A DNA stretch of 64,000 bases, taken from Gymnopus androsaceus JB14 (lineage: Eukaryota; Basidiomycota; Agaricomycetes; Agaricales; Omphalotaceae). Location: assembly GCA_009733575.1 (NCBI GenBank), contig ML769599.1:21767-85766 (forward strand), given 5' to 3'. The position numbers and the translations under genes are program-made. The notes below the pieces were generated by a model. The model made no database searches, was not told where the DNA came from, and worked only from the letters and a program-made list of their open reading frames with translations. Of the stretch, positions 1 to 10,491 are shown one piece after another. Every line of letters begins with the position of its first letter. Within the stretch, counting starts at the first letter, position 1.

Positions 1-182
1 TGGAGGCCTGTTTCATTGGTTTCCGGGCTGTCGGGGATTGCCACAGCAGTGGCGCTAAGGATAAGATAGATGGAGCTTACTAACAAGCGATTAAGACATT
101 TCAATTGCATTTCAACAATACTTAATTTTGCCTGCCGCGTTTTGTTCTCAACCACCATGGCTGCTGGAACGCGAAGAACAAA

Positions 183-2054
183 AGCAGACCTCCCAATCTA
201 CTCTACATCTCGTTCGATGCCGACGAATGGGGAACGGGCGACGATGAAGTCGTCCAAGATGAAGAAGACCTAGACGACGAAGTTCAGGAAACATTACCAG
301 ACACTCCTCGACGAGCTCCTACACCTACATCCAAACCTCTGCGTCCTCTCTCATCATTCGGACCTCCAAAGACCCCTGTGCCATCCACGGGCAACAATGC
401 GTATTCCATTCTCATGTCCTCCCACAAAGAAAATGAAGCATGGAAAGAGGCAACTGTAGTCGAGGACCGTAACTTCCGTCCTCAAAATCCAATGGTGGAC
501 GGCGCAAGGCCCCTTTTACAAGATACTGCAGGGTATGCCTATTGCTGTCGACGCGTTCAAGTACGGTTCGATTCCTGGTGTAAACGCAGTATTTCTTGAC
601 GTACGTTGACTTTATATAATCTATAAACTACCCATATATTTATGATTGTGTTTAGCCATGCACATAGTGACCATTATACCGCTCTCAGCAGCACCTGGAA
701 CAGTGGACCCATATATTGCTCGGAAGGCACCTCGAACCTTATTATCCATATGCTCAAAGTAGACCCCAGTTGGGTGCACCCTCTGCCCATGGATGTTCCT
801 ACCGACGTACCAAACACTAGCGTACGCGTTACACTCATTGAGGCAAACCACTGCCCTGGCTCGTGCTTGTTCTTCTTCGAGGGAAGACAGACAGTGGATG
901 CAGGCGATAGCACGTTCAAGTCGCCTTTTGTCGGCTCGACAAAGATTTTTAGGTATTTGCATTGCGGTGATTTTCGTGCTTCGCCTGCGCATGTTTTGCA
1001 CCCAGCGGTGAAAGGGAAGCGAATCTGATCATGTATATCTAGATACAACCTACTTGGATCCTAGGGTATGTCCTTTCCCTTCCTTGTTTCATTAGCTGAC
1101 CGATGATTGTAGTATACATTTCCGCCTCAGCCACTTAGTCATCTCTGCCTGTGCAGATCTTGCGAAGCGCATCCAAGATGGCGATGTGTTTTCAGATCAG
1201 GCGGGCACTATGAATACCTGGATTACAGCTAAGCCCAGTGCAGATAGTAAGGGAAAGGGAAAGGCAATGACTACGAATACTCTTATGGTAGTAGGGTGTG
1301 TATACATTTCTGCTGCTGAAAGATCGTTGCTAATATTGAATTCACAGAACCTATTCGATTGGGAAAGAACGTATTGTCAAAGGTTAATCCTCAAATGATA
1401 TCAATTTTTCACATCTGAACTTCTCTCCATTAGCAATCGCTCAAGCTCTCCAATCCAAAATCTACTGCGACTCTCGCAAAACTGCCATCCTGCGCTGTCA
1501 AGCCGACCCCGAGCTACATGCTCTTCTCACTAGAAACCCTCTGGAGGCACAGGTGCATATCGTGCCACTAGGGCATGTGAACCTGGACAAACTGAAGGAG
1601 TACAGTGAAAAATACAAAGGTCATTTCAGAAAAGTGGTAGGCTTTCGGCCTACGGGATGGACGTGAGTGTATCTGTAAACGTCGTCAGAGCTTCGCTCAT
1701 TCCACACTCTCTTGCAGGTTCACCCAACCAGCCGGAACCGACCAAGTCGCGTCAATCGAAACGATCATCTCGCGCGCCCAACGCAACGCATTCACTTATT
1801 CCGACTTGCACCAAGGCCGTGGCTCCTCCTCCACGCTACAGGTGTATCCCGTACCCTACTCTGAACATTCATCGTTTTTCGAGTTGACCTGTTTCGCCAT
1901 GTCGTTCGAATGGGGAAAGATGATCGCGACGGTGAATGTGGGAAGTGAGACTTCGAGAGGAAAGATGGCCAAGTGGGTGGAGAAGTGGGAGAAGGAGAGG
2001 AGGAAGAAGGGTAGGGAGTATGTCGTTCCTAGTCGGAAGGATGATTATTGGTGA
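183..2054 (+). CDS. PSO2: DNA interstrand cross-link repair nuclease PSO2/SNM1 (5' end uncertain, frameshifted)
   Basis: This is a metallo-beta-lactamase/beta-CASP 5' exonuclease of the SNM1 family, which acts in the nucleus on DNA cross-links. The sequence shows the metal-binding HAHSDH motif (around 656-673, after an intron at 601-656), then IEANHCPG and HCGDFRASP. The DRMBL end follows, with VGFRPTGWT and PVPYSEHSSFFEL, and the gene stops at 2054. An acidic, Pro-rich N-terminal part is readable from about 183; the true start is upstream or in an unseen exon. Reading the protein through needs four one-base corrections: near 490, an extra T at about 596, an extra T at 1026 and an extra A at 1137. 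All catalytic motifs are kept and the second half is clean. I cannot separate assembly error from recent pseudogenisation. Identity is firm; intactness is not. Confidence 0.85.
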
Positions 2055-2261
2055 TTTCGTTCTCGATTTATCTTGAATCTTGCTTTCGGGATGGAAATTT
2101 GTACCTACCAGCGTTTCATTATTGATATGTATAACAACAAAGATATTCCACGAATGCAAGCATTGTGAAATACAAACTTGTCTTCTACCCGCGATGCACA
2201 TCGACGCTCAACAAGCGCCAAACAATTACCTTAAGCGCTAAGCGCGTTGTAAGTTTGTCCG

Positions 2262-5154
2262 ATGTTTCCACCAAAACTCACTCATAGCAGCTCCTCTTCC
2301 TCCTCAATAGCCTCAGAACGAAAATCATCTGGTGCATGGGCTTCCCAATCATCATCGCGTAACCCGGTTTCGCTCCGGCTCTACAAAGTTCTCGGTACAA
2401 ATTACGATGATGAATCGACCCGAGAGGCTTTGCAGACTCTTTCAGAGCTCTATGCCAACACTAGCTCTACAAACTCCAAAGGGAAAGAAATTTCAAAAGA
2501 TGTAAATGGAAATAATGACTTTCTACTGGGAGATGATGACGATGATGAACAACTTGGTACTGAAGAGGAAAAGGCCTCGATCTTGGTAGAGAATACGCCA
2601 GGAGAAGCAGCAGTGAGAGCGAGAAAGAATCTCAAAAGAGATATGGAAATCAGGCTGGCCGAAGGAAGTAGGCATTTTCTCAAGGTTCTAAGCCAAGTCG
2701 ACGAGGTGTGTGTGCGTTTAACGAAGAAGAGTAAACTCTGTAATGAAACCTCTCCTCAGAAACTAGTCGCGGTACAGAAGCAGGTCTCAGCAATGCATAT
2801 CAGCCTTGAAGAATCCGAAAAGCATCTTCAGCTCACGAATGAAGCCAGTAAATCTCTTCTCGACCGGGCAGGAAACCTACGTGAAGAAAGGTGCGCCATT
2901 TTCTGACTATGCATACATTATACTGAGCGCAAGAAAGACAGGAAGTGCAGGTTCAGAAATCCATTGTCTCGTTGTTCTTGGCACGGTTCACGCTTAGCGA
3001 AGAGGAAACAGAGGCGCTGACTTCACGCGATGTACCTGTGGGTAAACGGTTCTTCCAGGCTATGGACAAGACGGAGCAGATTCGGGAAGATTGTCGCGTG
3101 CTAATGGCTGGTGAGGACGGGCCCACGAAGGCAGGGTAAGTTATTTTGCCTTGTAAATGAGGCAGGTAATTCTTATGGTGGCATAGAAAGGATATCATGG
3201 CGTCGACAGCTTCTCAACTCGAACAAGGCTACGAAAAGATCTTCCGCTGGTGTTCCTACGAATTTCTTCAGATTGGACGCGACTCCCAGCTTGAAGTTAG
3301 TACAACAATGGGAGAAGCCATTCGTCGACTGCGGAAAAGACCTGAGCTTCTCAAGTATGTCGTTTTTCGCCCATATTTCTCCACATTAACCACCTTCTTT
3401 CACAGTGAATCCCTCGCCTCTCTCTCCCTCACCCGACAAACGACTCTCACTTCTTCCTTCCTCACAGCTCTCACTCGTGGTGGACCCTCTGGTCTCCCTC
3501 GACCCATCGAGCTTCACGCGCATGATCCCTTGCGATACATCGGTGACATGCTCGCATGGGTGCATCAGGCTATTGCGGGCGAAAGAGAGTTTCTAGAGGC
3601 GCTGTTTAGTATGAAGGAGGATGGGCGAATGGTTGGTAGTGCGAGAGAATTCAGAGAAAAGGGGAAGATGACTGAGGAGGAAGAGTGGACTAGGGAGTTG
3701 ATGGATGCCGCTGTGGGCAAGGTTTGTGTTCCATTAAAGGTGAGGAGATGATTTTTTTTGGTTGTTGCTCGTACGGAGACCCCGTTCCTACTAGGTCCGA
3801 GTCCAACAAACCGTCAGGTCACAAGAAAGTGCGATTATGGCGTACAAAATTGCCAACCTATTGCAGTTCTACAAGATTACGATGACGAAAACGATTGGAG
3901 ACGAAGCGGTTTTATCCACGACTCTGAAAGAGTACGTTTACATTATCTTCCATTCTTTCACTTGAACTAACAAGCGGGTGCAGGATCACCGATTTGGCAT
4001 ACCAAACCTTCTTTGACTCAATCCAAGCGCAATGTCGTTCCCTTGCTAGAGCCAATTTGGTATGCCCATGTTCGCTCTTGTGTTCTCGTTTACTAATTAC
4101 TCCATCTCACAGGATCTTGACGACACCTCTCTAACGCCTCCCATCCCCATCCTCGACCATGTTCAAATCCTACGTGAGATCATGGCGGTTTACCAATCCT
4201 CTCTGGGAGATGAAGATAAAGATAATGAGGATGTGGTCCCGGAAGGCAAAGCCCAAAGTGGCGCAGAAAACGAGACCCAATACGCGAAGGATGCATCTGG
4301 CGCTGGCATTGGTCCTGGGTCAGGCTTCCTCAAAATCGGCGATGTGATGGTTCGACCCGCCGTAGACATGTGTCTCAACGCGGCAGAGGCGAAAAAGACT
4401 TTACGGCCTGGGTGGGATATGGATGTGTTTATCTTAAATTGTTTGAGTTATCTTTTGGTGAGCCGTTTTCGTTTTGCTCCGGGTTTGGCTTTGCCTCTGT
4501 CTTCTTGTGCATTTTACATCCTTGTATTGACTCTCACTGCTTTGTAGAGCGTCTTGGAGCCATTCGGGTTTACGAGATCCCAGCGGGTCATGCTCCAGGA
4601 GACGATTGATTCAAAAGTGGAGGAGCTGACCGAGGAGCATGTAAGAATATTCCTTCTACTACTCATATACTATTAATTTTGTTCTTGTAGTACCACAACA
4701 TCATGGCCGACGCTGGTCTGGACCAAATTGCGTCTTTATGCGAGAACCACGATGGCTCAGTAGGTGTTTTATCTACTGACGATCTCTCAACATCAATAAC
4801 GTTCTATTCTCACAGGAACCCCTCTCCCACATCCCCGGTATTCAGCCCGCCCAACTTCAATCCGCTCTCGCCTCCTTCTCGCGCTGGCTCTCCTCCTCCA
4901 TCGAAGTGGTCTCGTCTTCGTCTCCCCGTCTATCCCGTCTCACCCTCCAACGGCTACACACGCAGATACATCATGCTGCGTTAGGTAGGATGGCCAAGGC
5001 GTATGGCATGGTTTGTGAACGGGTGAGGAGGAAGGAGAATCGGTATGAGGCGGCGGCAACGTTACTTGGGACGGAGAGGCCGTTTGGACAGGTAGGGTTG
5101 TTGTGGCAGATATTTGGTTTGAAGGAGGAGGAGGAGGAGGAAGGGACATCTTGA
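2262..5154 (+). CDS. COG6: Conserved oligomeric Golgi complex subunit 6
   Basis: COG6 belongs to lobe B of the COG tether, which guides retrograde vesicles within the Golgi. The ATG at 2262 opens a Ser-rich leader, then an acidic stretch. The family core follows: a coiled coil ending NLREER, then VQKSIVSLFLARFTLSEEE, then FRWCSYEFLQIGRDSQ and IELHAHDPLRYIGDMLAWVH. The gene uses at least nine short introns, for example 2892 to about 2938, 3137-3186, 3356-3406 and 3741-3795. I could join all exons in frame to a stop at 5154, giving roughly 750 residues, which is normal for the family. It has no frameshifts, in contrast to PSO2 just upstream in the same orientation (spacing about 200 bp). Identification is confident; individual splice sites are less so. 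Confidence 0.9.
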
Positions 5155-5744
5155 AGGGGTAAGGGATTTAACTGTCCAATGTTTGTAGAATCAGACTATT
5201 CAAGGAGATTTTTCGAACCGTGATTTACTGTCAGCTAAGAACAAGTTAAGAACCTTGGAAGCTGTTACTCCCAGATGACATTCGCGATTCACGAGTTCTC
5301 GATCTTCTGCATGCGCTCTGTAAAGATACAAACACTGAGTCAATACTTCCTCTATGTAGATTACTTGTGTTAGAACACCTGCAAAGTTACTTGCAGGTGT
5401 GATTAATTGTTATTGTCAAGTGGTACGCGCCGAAGCAGCTCGAATCATCCGCGGGGGATATAGGATTACTCCGAACAAGGTTGTTTTCTAAACTACCCCA
5501 CTGGATTGATGTATTTCGACACTTCTTATTGTTCCTTCCCTCAAAAGAGCTGCCTGCGTCTACCGAATCTTCTCAAGTCACATTCAGGATCTTGGTCTTA
5601 TTGTATTTAGCTGGGAAGACGTGCTTAAGCCAGGGGAAAAGAACAAAAGGACAATCAAAGGGTGCACTTTGCATCCCGAATTAGCGGGAAATCGTTGGGC
5701 GTACAAAAACACAATAGACTTGCCTAAGGGGAGCGTTGAAATGG
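5155..5744. other. Intergenic, COG6 to CaaX gene A; left end of block A
   Basis: I see no gene here. From about 5420 onward the sequence matches, inverted, the stretch up to about 56600. Shared words include the CATCCGCGGG region near 5446 and the stretch around 5584-5690. So the left edge of duplicated block A lies between the COG6 stop and about 5420. Confidence 0.6.
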
Positions 5745-5751
5745 TATAAAA
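5745..5751 (+). promoter_or_regulatory. TATA box of CaaX gene A
   Basis: TATAAAA lies 102-108 bp upstream of the ATG at 5853. The inverted copy has the equivalent TATAAAG at 56279-56285 (minus strand), about 100 bp before its ATG. Conservation of position in the two copies supports a real core promoter. Confidence 0.55.
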
Positions 5752-5852
5752 GATGCAATTTTCTCCCTTGGACCTTATTAGGTTCTTATTCAACCTATAT
5801 ACCGTCTCTTCAGAGCTCAACGTTAACCTACTCATCTACTTGAACTCGCGAA

Positions 5853-5978
5853 ATGGACGCTTTCACTACCCTAGCATCTTGCTCTGCTGCTACTCCCATT
5901 GAGGAGGTCGAGACAACTTCCCTGCCTTCTGACAACGAGAGCGGTAGCTCTTCAGACAGCGCATGCGTTATCTCATAG
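5853..5978 (+). CDS. Small CaaX peptide, mating-pheromone-precursor-like (copy A)
   Basis: A 41-codon gene, too short for usual ORF limits. The product starts MDAFTTLASC and ends SSSDSACVIS, so it closes with a CaaX box (CVIS) suited to farnesylation. The MD-x-F start, a middle rich in Thr, Pro and Glu, an SDNE motif before a Ser/Gly tail, and the CaaX end are the usual layout of basidiomycete pheromone precursors. Those are cleaved N-terminally, farnesylated and sensed by STE3-type receptors. A TATA box sits about 100 bp upstream. A probable 3' UTR intron (GTAAG at 6021, AG at 6072) is conserved in the second copy. No STE3 receptor gene is visible in the window, so it may be a non-mating pheromone-like gene. 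The tail is unusually acidic and lacks the aromatic residue many mature pheromones have. Confidence 0.7.
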   Translation: MDAFTTLASCSAATPIEEVETTSLPSDNESGSSSDSACVIS

Positions 5979-6334
5979 GTCGCCATGGCCATGACTCCAT
6001 TCTGTCTAACATTATTTTCTGTAAGTAAAGTTTCTCTCAAGATCTCAACGTTTATTCATACATTTCATTTAGATCGACTCAATGCTTTACCTTGGATACA
6101 TATCCTAGCCTTCCGCCTCTTTTGCAATGGCATGCATATGCCTCATGTATATTTATCAACTTCGACATTTGTACTTTGCCCGCGCCTTTTGGCCGGAGCT
6201 TTGATGGTTTTTTGTTGGGAATTGGAGATGCGGGGAATAAAGTAGTGTAGCTGTACAACTCTGGAATCATATTACAGTAATACGTTCAAGTCTGTTTCGA
6301 GGACTAAGTCTAAGCAATAGGTAATGTAGTGGTA

Positions 6335-7681
6335 TCACTCGAACCACCATTCCAATGATCTCCTGTCCCTCCAGTGAAGGCTTCCGGTCGCGAAGCTTAG
6401 CGGAAACGCCTTCCTAATGTACCTTCGTTGCATCTCTGACCCATCCACATGTACAAAATCCATACTGATGTGTATTCCGTCGCTCCCATTAGTTTCGTTG
6501 ATCAACCCATGAAGAACTGGATCGACGGAGGAGCTGAGAATGCCATTAAACGGTTCGAGTACGTTATCGTGAGTGGGATATTCCGCTTCAAAATTTATGT
6601 GAACATCTAATAACCCCCTCTCGAAACGCCATTGCGTCAAGAAGTGCTGCAAGAGTCGCAAAAGAAGTGATACATCTGTTGCAAATACTTGTAGTTGAGA
6701 GAGCCTGGGAAATGACTCTGCACATAGATTGAATACTGTTATATGTTGTAAAGATAAGTATAGGTAGAAAAGAAGGATAATACGCACTTGATGTATCGAG
6801 ATTAGTGATTGTAAGATGGAGGAGCTCCTTGCCAAGCTCTGAGAACCGGTCATCAGTAAGAGCTGTTTCTAGATTTGTCGCGGACACGGCTAGATAGCGC
6901 AAAGAGCGCAAATCCAGGCATGGAGAGGGTAGAACCACCTTCTGAATGAGACCGTTCCCCATTGAGAAGATTCGAAGACGAAGTCGCTCCAGTCTCAGTG
7001 GAGGTACACCCTGGGCGACGAAGTCCGAGTTCCATTGGTCGGAGATGTCTTTAAAGACGAGAGCGTTAAATGAAAAAATGACATTTGAACTCAGATAAGC
7101 ACAGAGTTTTAAGCTTGGGAGCGTACATCGCGATACAACGTAGAATGTCACGATTGGCATGAAACTTCCAATATTTCTCGATGATTAGATGCTCAAGACG
7201 CTCGGTTCGGTCCAGGAGCTGTTCGAACACTGAAATGTCAAGGACGTCTGGAATGTTCTGAGGGTCGTTTAACATAGTGAGAGATTTCCACTGGATGCGT
7301 AGAAGTCGGAGCTGCTGAAATGGAAGCTGTATGGAGGAAAGCAAAGGATTTATCACCATTTTTCCTTTCGGTGATGGAGGAACAATATGCAATTCGGGTG
7401 ACCTGCCAGCTACATCCTGTATACAAGATTCGAACGCAAGAGGTGATCTCGGATAGCTGGAAGGTATGGGCAAAAGACGCTTGGAACTTGTTGAAAGAGT
7501 CTTGCGTCTGTTCCTTCTCTATTCCACGTACTCTTCGGGGACCTATTCGAATCACCCGGAAGAGATGTAATCGACAGCGAGGAAGCCAAGCTCTACGAAC
7601 GAGGTTACAAGCTTTCAGTTCGGGGAAAGAATAGCGTAGCTCGTCGATAATGAGCTCGTGAAGCTCATAAGGGAGAGTCAT
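6335..7681 (-). pseudogene. F-box / leucine-rich protein, copy A (frameshifted)
   Basis: The product resembles the large Agaricomycete family of substrate receptors for SCF ubiquitin ligases. It starts MTLPYELHELIIDELRYSF (F-box helix, Leu-Pro start), continues ACNLVRRAWLPRCR, and has LRLLRIQW-type leucine-rich stretches to an end in SLEWWFE. Compared with copies B and C it lacks 14 nt near 7431, between two TTCG words. The deletion shifts the frame about 80 codons in, a likely microhomology event rather than a read error. One or two introns are conserved near 6780. The upstream region at about 7795-7880 carries a conserved stretch ending at a GTAAGT donor in all three copies, so the transcript may have an upstream exon. 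Confidence 0.7.
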
Positions 7682-8271
7682 GACGGTTGGCTGACAGTGA
7701 TGGCGAACGCTGCCCAGACAGGATACATGTGATGGCAACGGTCCGTGCGTATTTTTTTAGTATTAAACCCCTGCTCCTTCGATGAAAACCTCATACTTAC
7801 CTTGATGGCACAAGCCCCTTCACGTACCCGGGTTTGTGGGCTGTGGAGATCCTTCATAGCACGGCGACCTTGTCCATACAAAGGGTGTCTACGGCTTGTA
7901 TAGGCTCAGGCTTATGCACCGTCTCAATATTTTCCTGTCCCACATCGGCCACTCTGGCTGGGTGGGCTCTTTTTCTTTGCCAGTTCGCTGTCCTAACCCT
8001 AGAATAGGTTTAACTATATGCGAGTAAATAAACAGCTTTGACACACATATCTGGCTGAATACATACAGCTTTGACCTTTCGGATATCAGGTCTCACAGTC
8101 CCCCATTGATTGTGGAAGATGAAAATTTTATTCTGTCCTAATATTATAGGCTGGGGTGTTCACGTCTTCTGTAGCTTGGGGGATCAAAACAAATCACAGC
8201 AGTGTTTCATGTTGTATATATATTGAACATTTTATGACAATTTCCCGCTACTACTAATCTTGTTGCTCCAG
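7682..8271. other. F-box A upstream region and intergenic spacer
   Basis: This holds the F-box A promoter side, including the conserved upstream exon candidate (about 7795-7880, minus strand), and the 3' flank of SDR A. The same spacer is found in blocks B (about 12624-13229) and C (about 53708-54296), with shared words such as CCTAACCCTAGAATAGGTTT. I see no further gene. Confidence 0.5.
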
Positions 8272-9571
8272 TCAAGCCTTGAGATACTGTGCGACTATGC
8301 CAGGGATTCTGTCATCGAGCTTTCCAAAAAGTTCAATCATCTCAACCTATACAGAGCATATAAGTTTGAAAAACTTCTCAAGGTGCAAAAAAAAAATCAT
8401 ACCCAGGTTTTATCTTCGGCCTTCTTTCCCTCATCACTCAACATCCAGGCTGAAATCTCAACCGGTTCCAAGTACGACATGAAGGCACCACGCAATTCTT
8501 TGTCCTTCCCACCTATGGCAGAATAGATAATGTGTCGGCTACCTTCTTCTGAGGTATATGCAGATTCATCTTCCATTTTCTTGAACTGTTCAGCTACCTC
8601 TCCTACTGCCCACCGACGCAACCCGGATACACAGAAACCTGGACTGAGAGTGACTGGGACGATGTTTTGTGGTAGGTGCTCCGCCAGCTTACGCACGAGC
8701 ATGACGTTCAGCACTGAAAATTTGCATTGATGAATAGAGTGCAATAAGTAACTTGCAAGGAACTTACTTTTCGATAGGTGATAACGGTTCGCAAAAACCC
8801 TTGAGTGGTGATAGATTAACAAGGAAAGTAATTGGAAACTGTTTTACTTACTCCTCAGTCTTACAATATGCCTTGCTAGAAAGCATTTCGAGGGTATTTG
8901 GCGCTGCCATAGCATCAGAACCAATATTGGCGGAAAGAGCTGCCCCGCTCGAGACCACTACTATTCGCGGGTCCACGGAGTGCACCTTGGCTGTGTTCAT
9001 GATTATGGGAAGTAGAAGAAGAACATGCATGGCGGGTCCCAGCGAGTTAACTTGAAGCCTTGTAAATCGTAGCTATCATAGGTGTTTATTACGCTACAGC
9101 AGTAAAGAACACACTTACATCGTTTCCCAGCCGTCCTCGGTCGGCACGTAGTTACCGGGTGTGGCAACGGCAGCATTCTCAACGAGAATGTCGAGACGGT
9201 CCAATGTCTTGCTAGCTTGAGTGGCAAACTCGGAGATGGAGCTCCACTTGCCCAAGTCGAGAGCCATAGGCTCCGCGTTCTTGTATCCCGTACCTTCTTC
9301 AATCTCTACCAAGTACATATTAGCACAGTAGTCCAAATCAGCCAAATCACTCATGCTTGATGCTCTCTTGAGCTTTCTCCAGGGATCTACAGACGATAAT
9401 CAATTTCGCGGGATTCATGGTAGCAAAGTGCTTTGCAGCCTCGAATCCAATACCACTGTTAGCGCCAGTGATTATGACAGTCTTGCCAGTGAGATCGCCT
9501 TTGACGACAGGGGCAAGCACCACCTTCGGCCTGGGTTTTCCGTAAGAAGCTGCGTCACGTAGAGGAGCCAT
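8272..9571 (-). CDS. Short-chain dehydrogenase/reductase, copy A (splice donor lost)
   Basis: A classical NAD(P)-dependent SDR of about 310 residues in five or six exons. It has TGANSGIGFEAAKHFA (cofactor Gly motif), DILVENAAVA (the NNAG-like element), VVVSSGA (catalytic Ser) and RYHLSK (YxxxK catalytic pair). The C-terminal part runs SPGFCVSGLRR then IPGIVAQYLKA. The substrate is unknown. The ATG at 9571 opens MAPLRDAASYG. Exon 1 ends ATCAAGC, but the intron begins AT (9354-9353) where copies B and C have GT, so the first donor is lost and read-through stops at once. The gene may be non-functional or use another donor. It lies tail to head with F-box A, as in the other blocks. Confidence 0.8.
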
Positions 9572-9645
9572 CTGATGTTAAAGATGTGGTATCGACGCTG
9601 AGGTTTTTATCTCTTTTCGGACGTCTGTCGGAGCTAGCTAGGAGG

Positions 9646-9766
9646 ATGAGTGTCATGCAAATTGCACCAACGGAAGGCTTCCGCTTGTGCAATTTACATG
9701 ACACTCACGGAAGGCTTCCACTGGTGCAATTTACATGACAATTTACATGACACTCACGGAAGGTGA
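9646..9766. repeat. Palindromic tandem repeat upstream of SDR A
   Basis: GAGTGTCATG near 9647 and CATGACACTC near 9698 are the outer arms of a long hairpin whose centre is CGGAAGGCTTCCG. The right arm (TGCAATTTACATGACA) is then repeated twice more with further CGGAAGG units. It replaces the divergent promoter that sits here in blocks B and C. Confidence 0.8.
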
Positions 9767-10491
9767 GCGGAGCAATACCTACTGGTGAGAAGTTAACTTC
9801 AAAGACCAACTGACCAAGTAGGAGTTTGCCATACTATAACTCTAATGGGAGAAGAATGCCTGCTTGCGGACAGAACAATCACCGGTTCAGGACTTATTTC
9901 CCAATCAATTCTCTTTACAGTGGAAGTATAATTATTCGTTAACGATTTGATTGCAGTAACATCACGGAACCTGCACAACAGTGTCTGCCAGCGGTGATAG
10001 ATGGTTGAACTTGGAAGGAACGGATTTTTTGTTTGTGTACAACGATTCGCTAGCACCCGGCTTCAAATGCATTGATAGTCTACACGCAATTGAGCAAAGG
10101 TCTCAACAGCGTCCACCTCCGCCAATACGCCATCCACCGCAGGGTAATCTTCTCATGACTTTAGCTCCGACGCGTGAGGGCCGCATCACAAATCTAACAA
10201 GGTAAGTGGGCATTCAGAAACCTCTCTCGCTGTCAGTATGCACTAAGTGCCGCAACGGTGGGTCGTCATCGGCGTTGCGCATGAGAGGAAATGTCTTGGG
10301 AGCGAGGAAACTAGTCAAAGGCTGGGGCTAGGATAGAACTGGGAAAAGGACTCACCGAAAATGGCTCATGACGTGGACGAAAAGTTATTGACTAGAAGTA
10401 TACAAAGTACATATATCAAAGTGAATTTGGTCCCAGGTCGCACTCACTCAGTCCTATACACGGTGATCGACGATAATTTTGTTCTTTTCTA
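9767..10491. other. Intergenic, no gene seen
   Basis: I find no convincing coding sequence, only short unsupported ORFs. The right side is the 3' flank of the tRNA synthetase remnant. Confidence 0.4.

Larger units (their letters stand above)
5420..9600 (+). repeat. Duplicated block A (CaaX gene, F-box, SDR)
   Basis: This segment carries, in order, a CaaX mini-gene (+), an F-box gene (-) and an SDR gene (-). The same order is found reversed in block C (51780-56600) and, without the CaaX gene, in block B (12012-14999). Similarity runs through introns and intergenic DNA, so this is segmental duplication rather than a gene family alone. At its right end block A loses similarity just upstream of the SDR ATG, where a palindromic repeat replaces the divergent promoter seen in B and C. 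Confidence 0.85.

Noticed and set aside
5828..6040. 70-aa minus-strand ORF across the CaaX gene
   Set aside because: It is the antisense shadow of the plus-strand CaaX frame; in the second copy it is cut by a stop, while the CaaX frame is kept.
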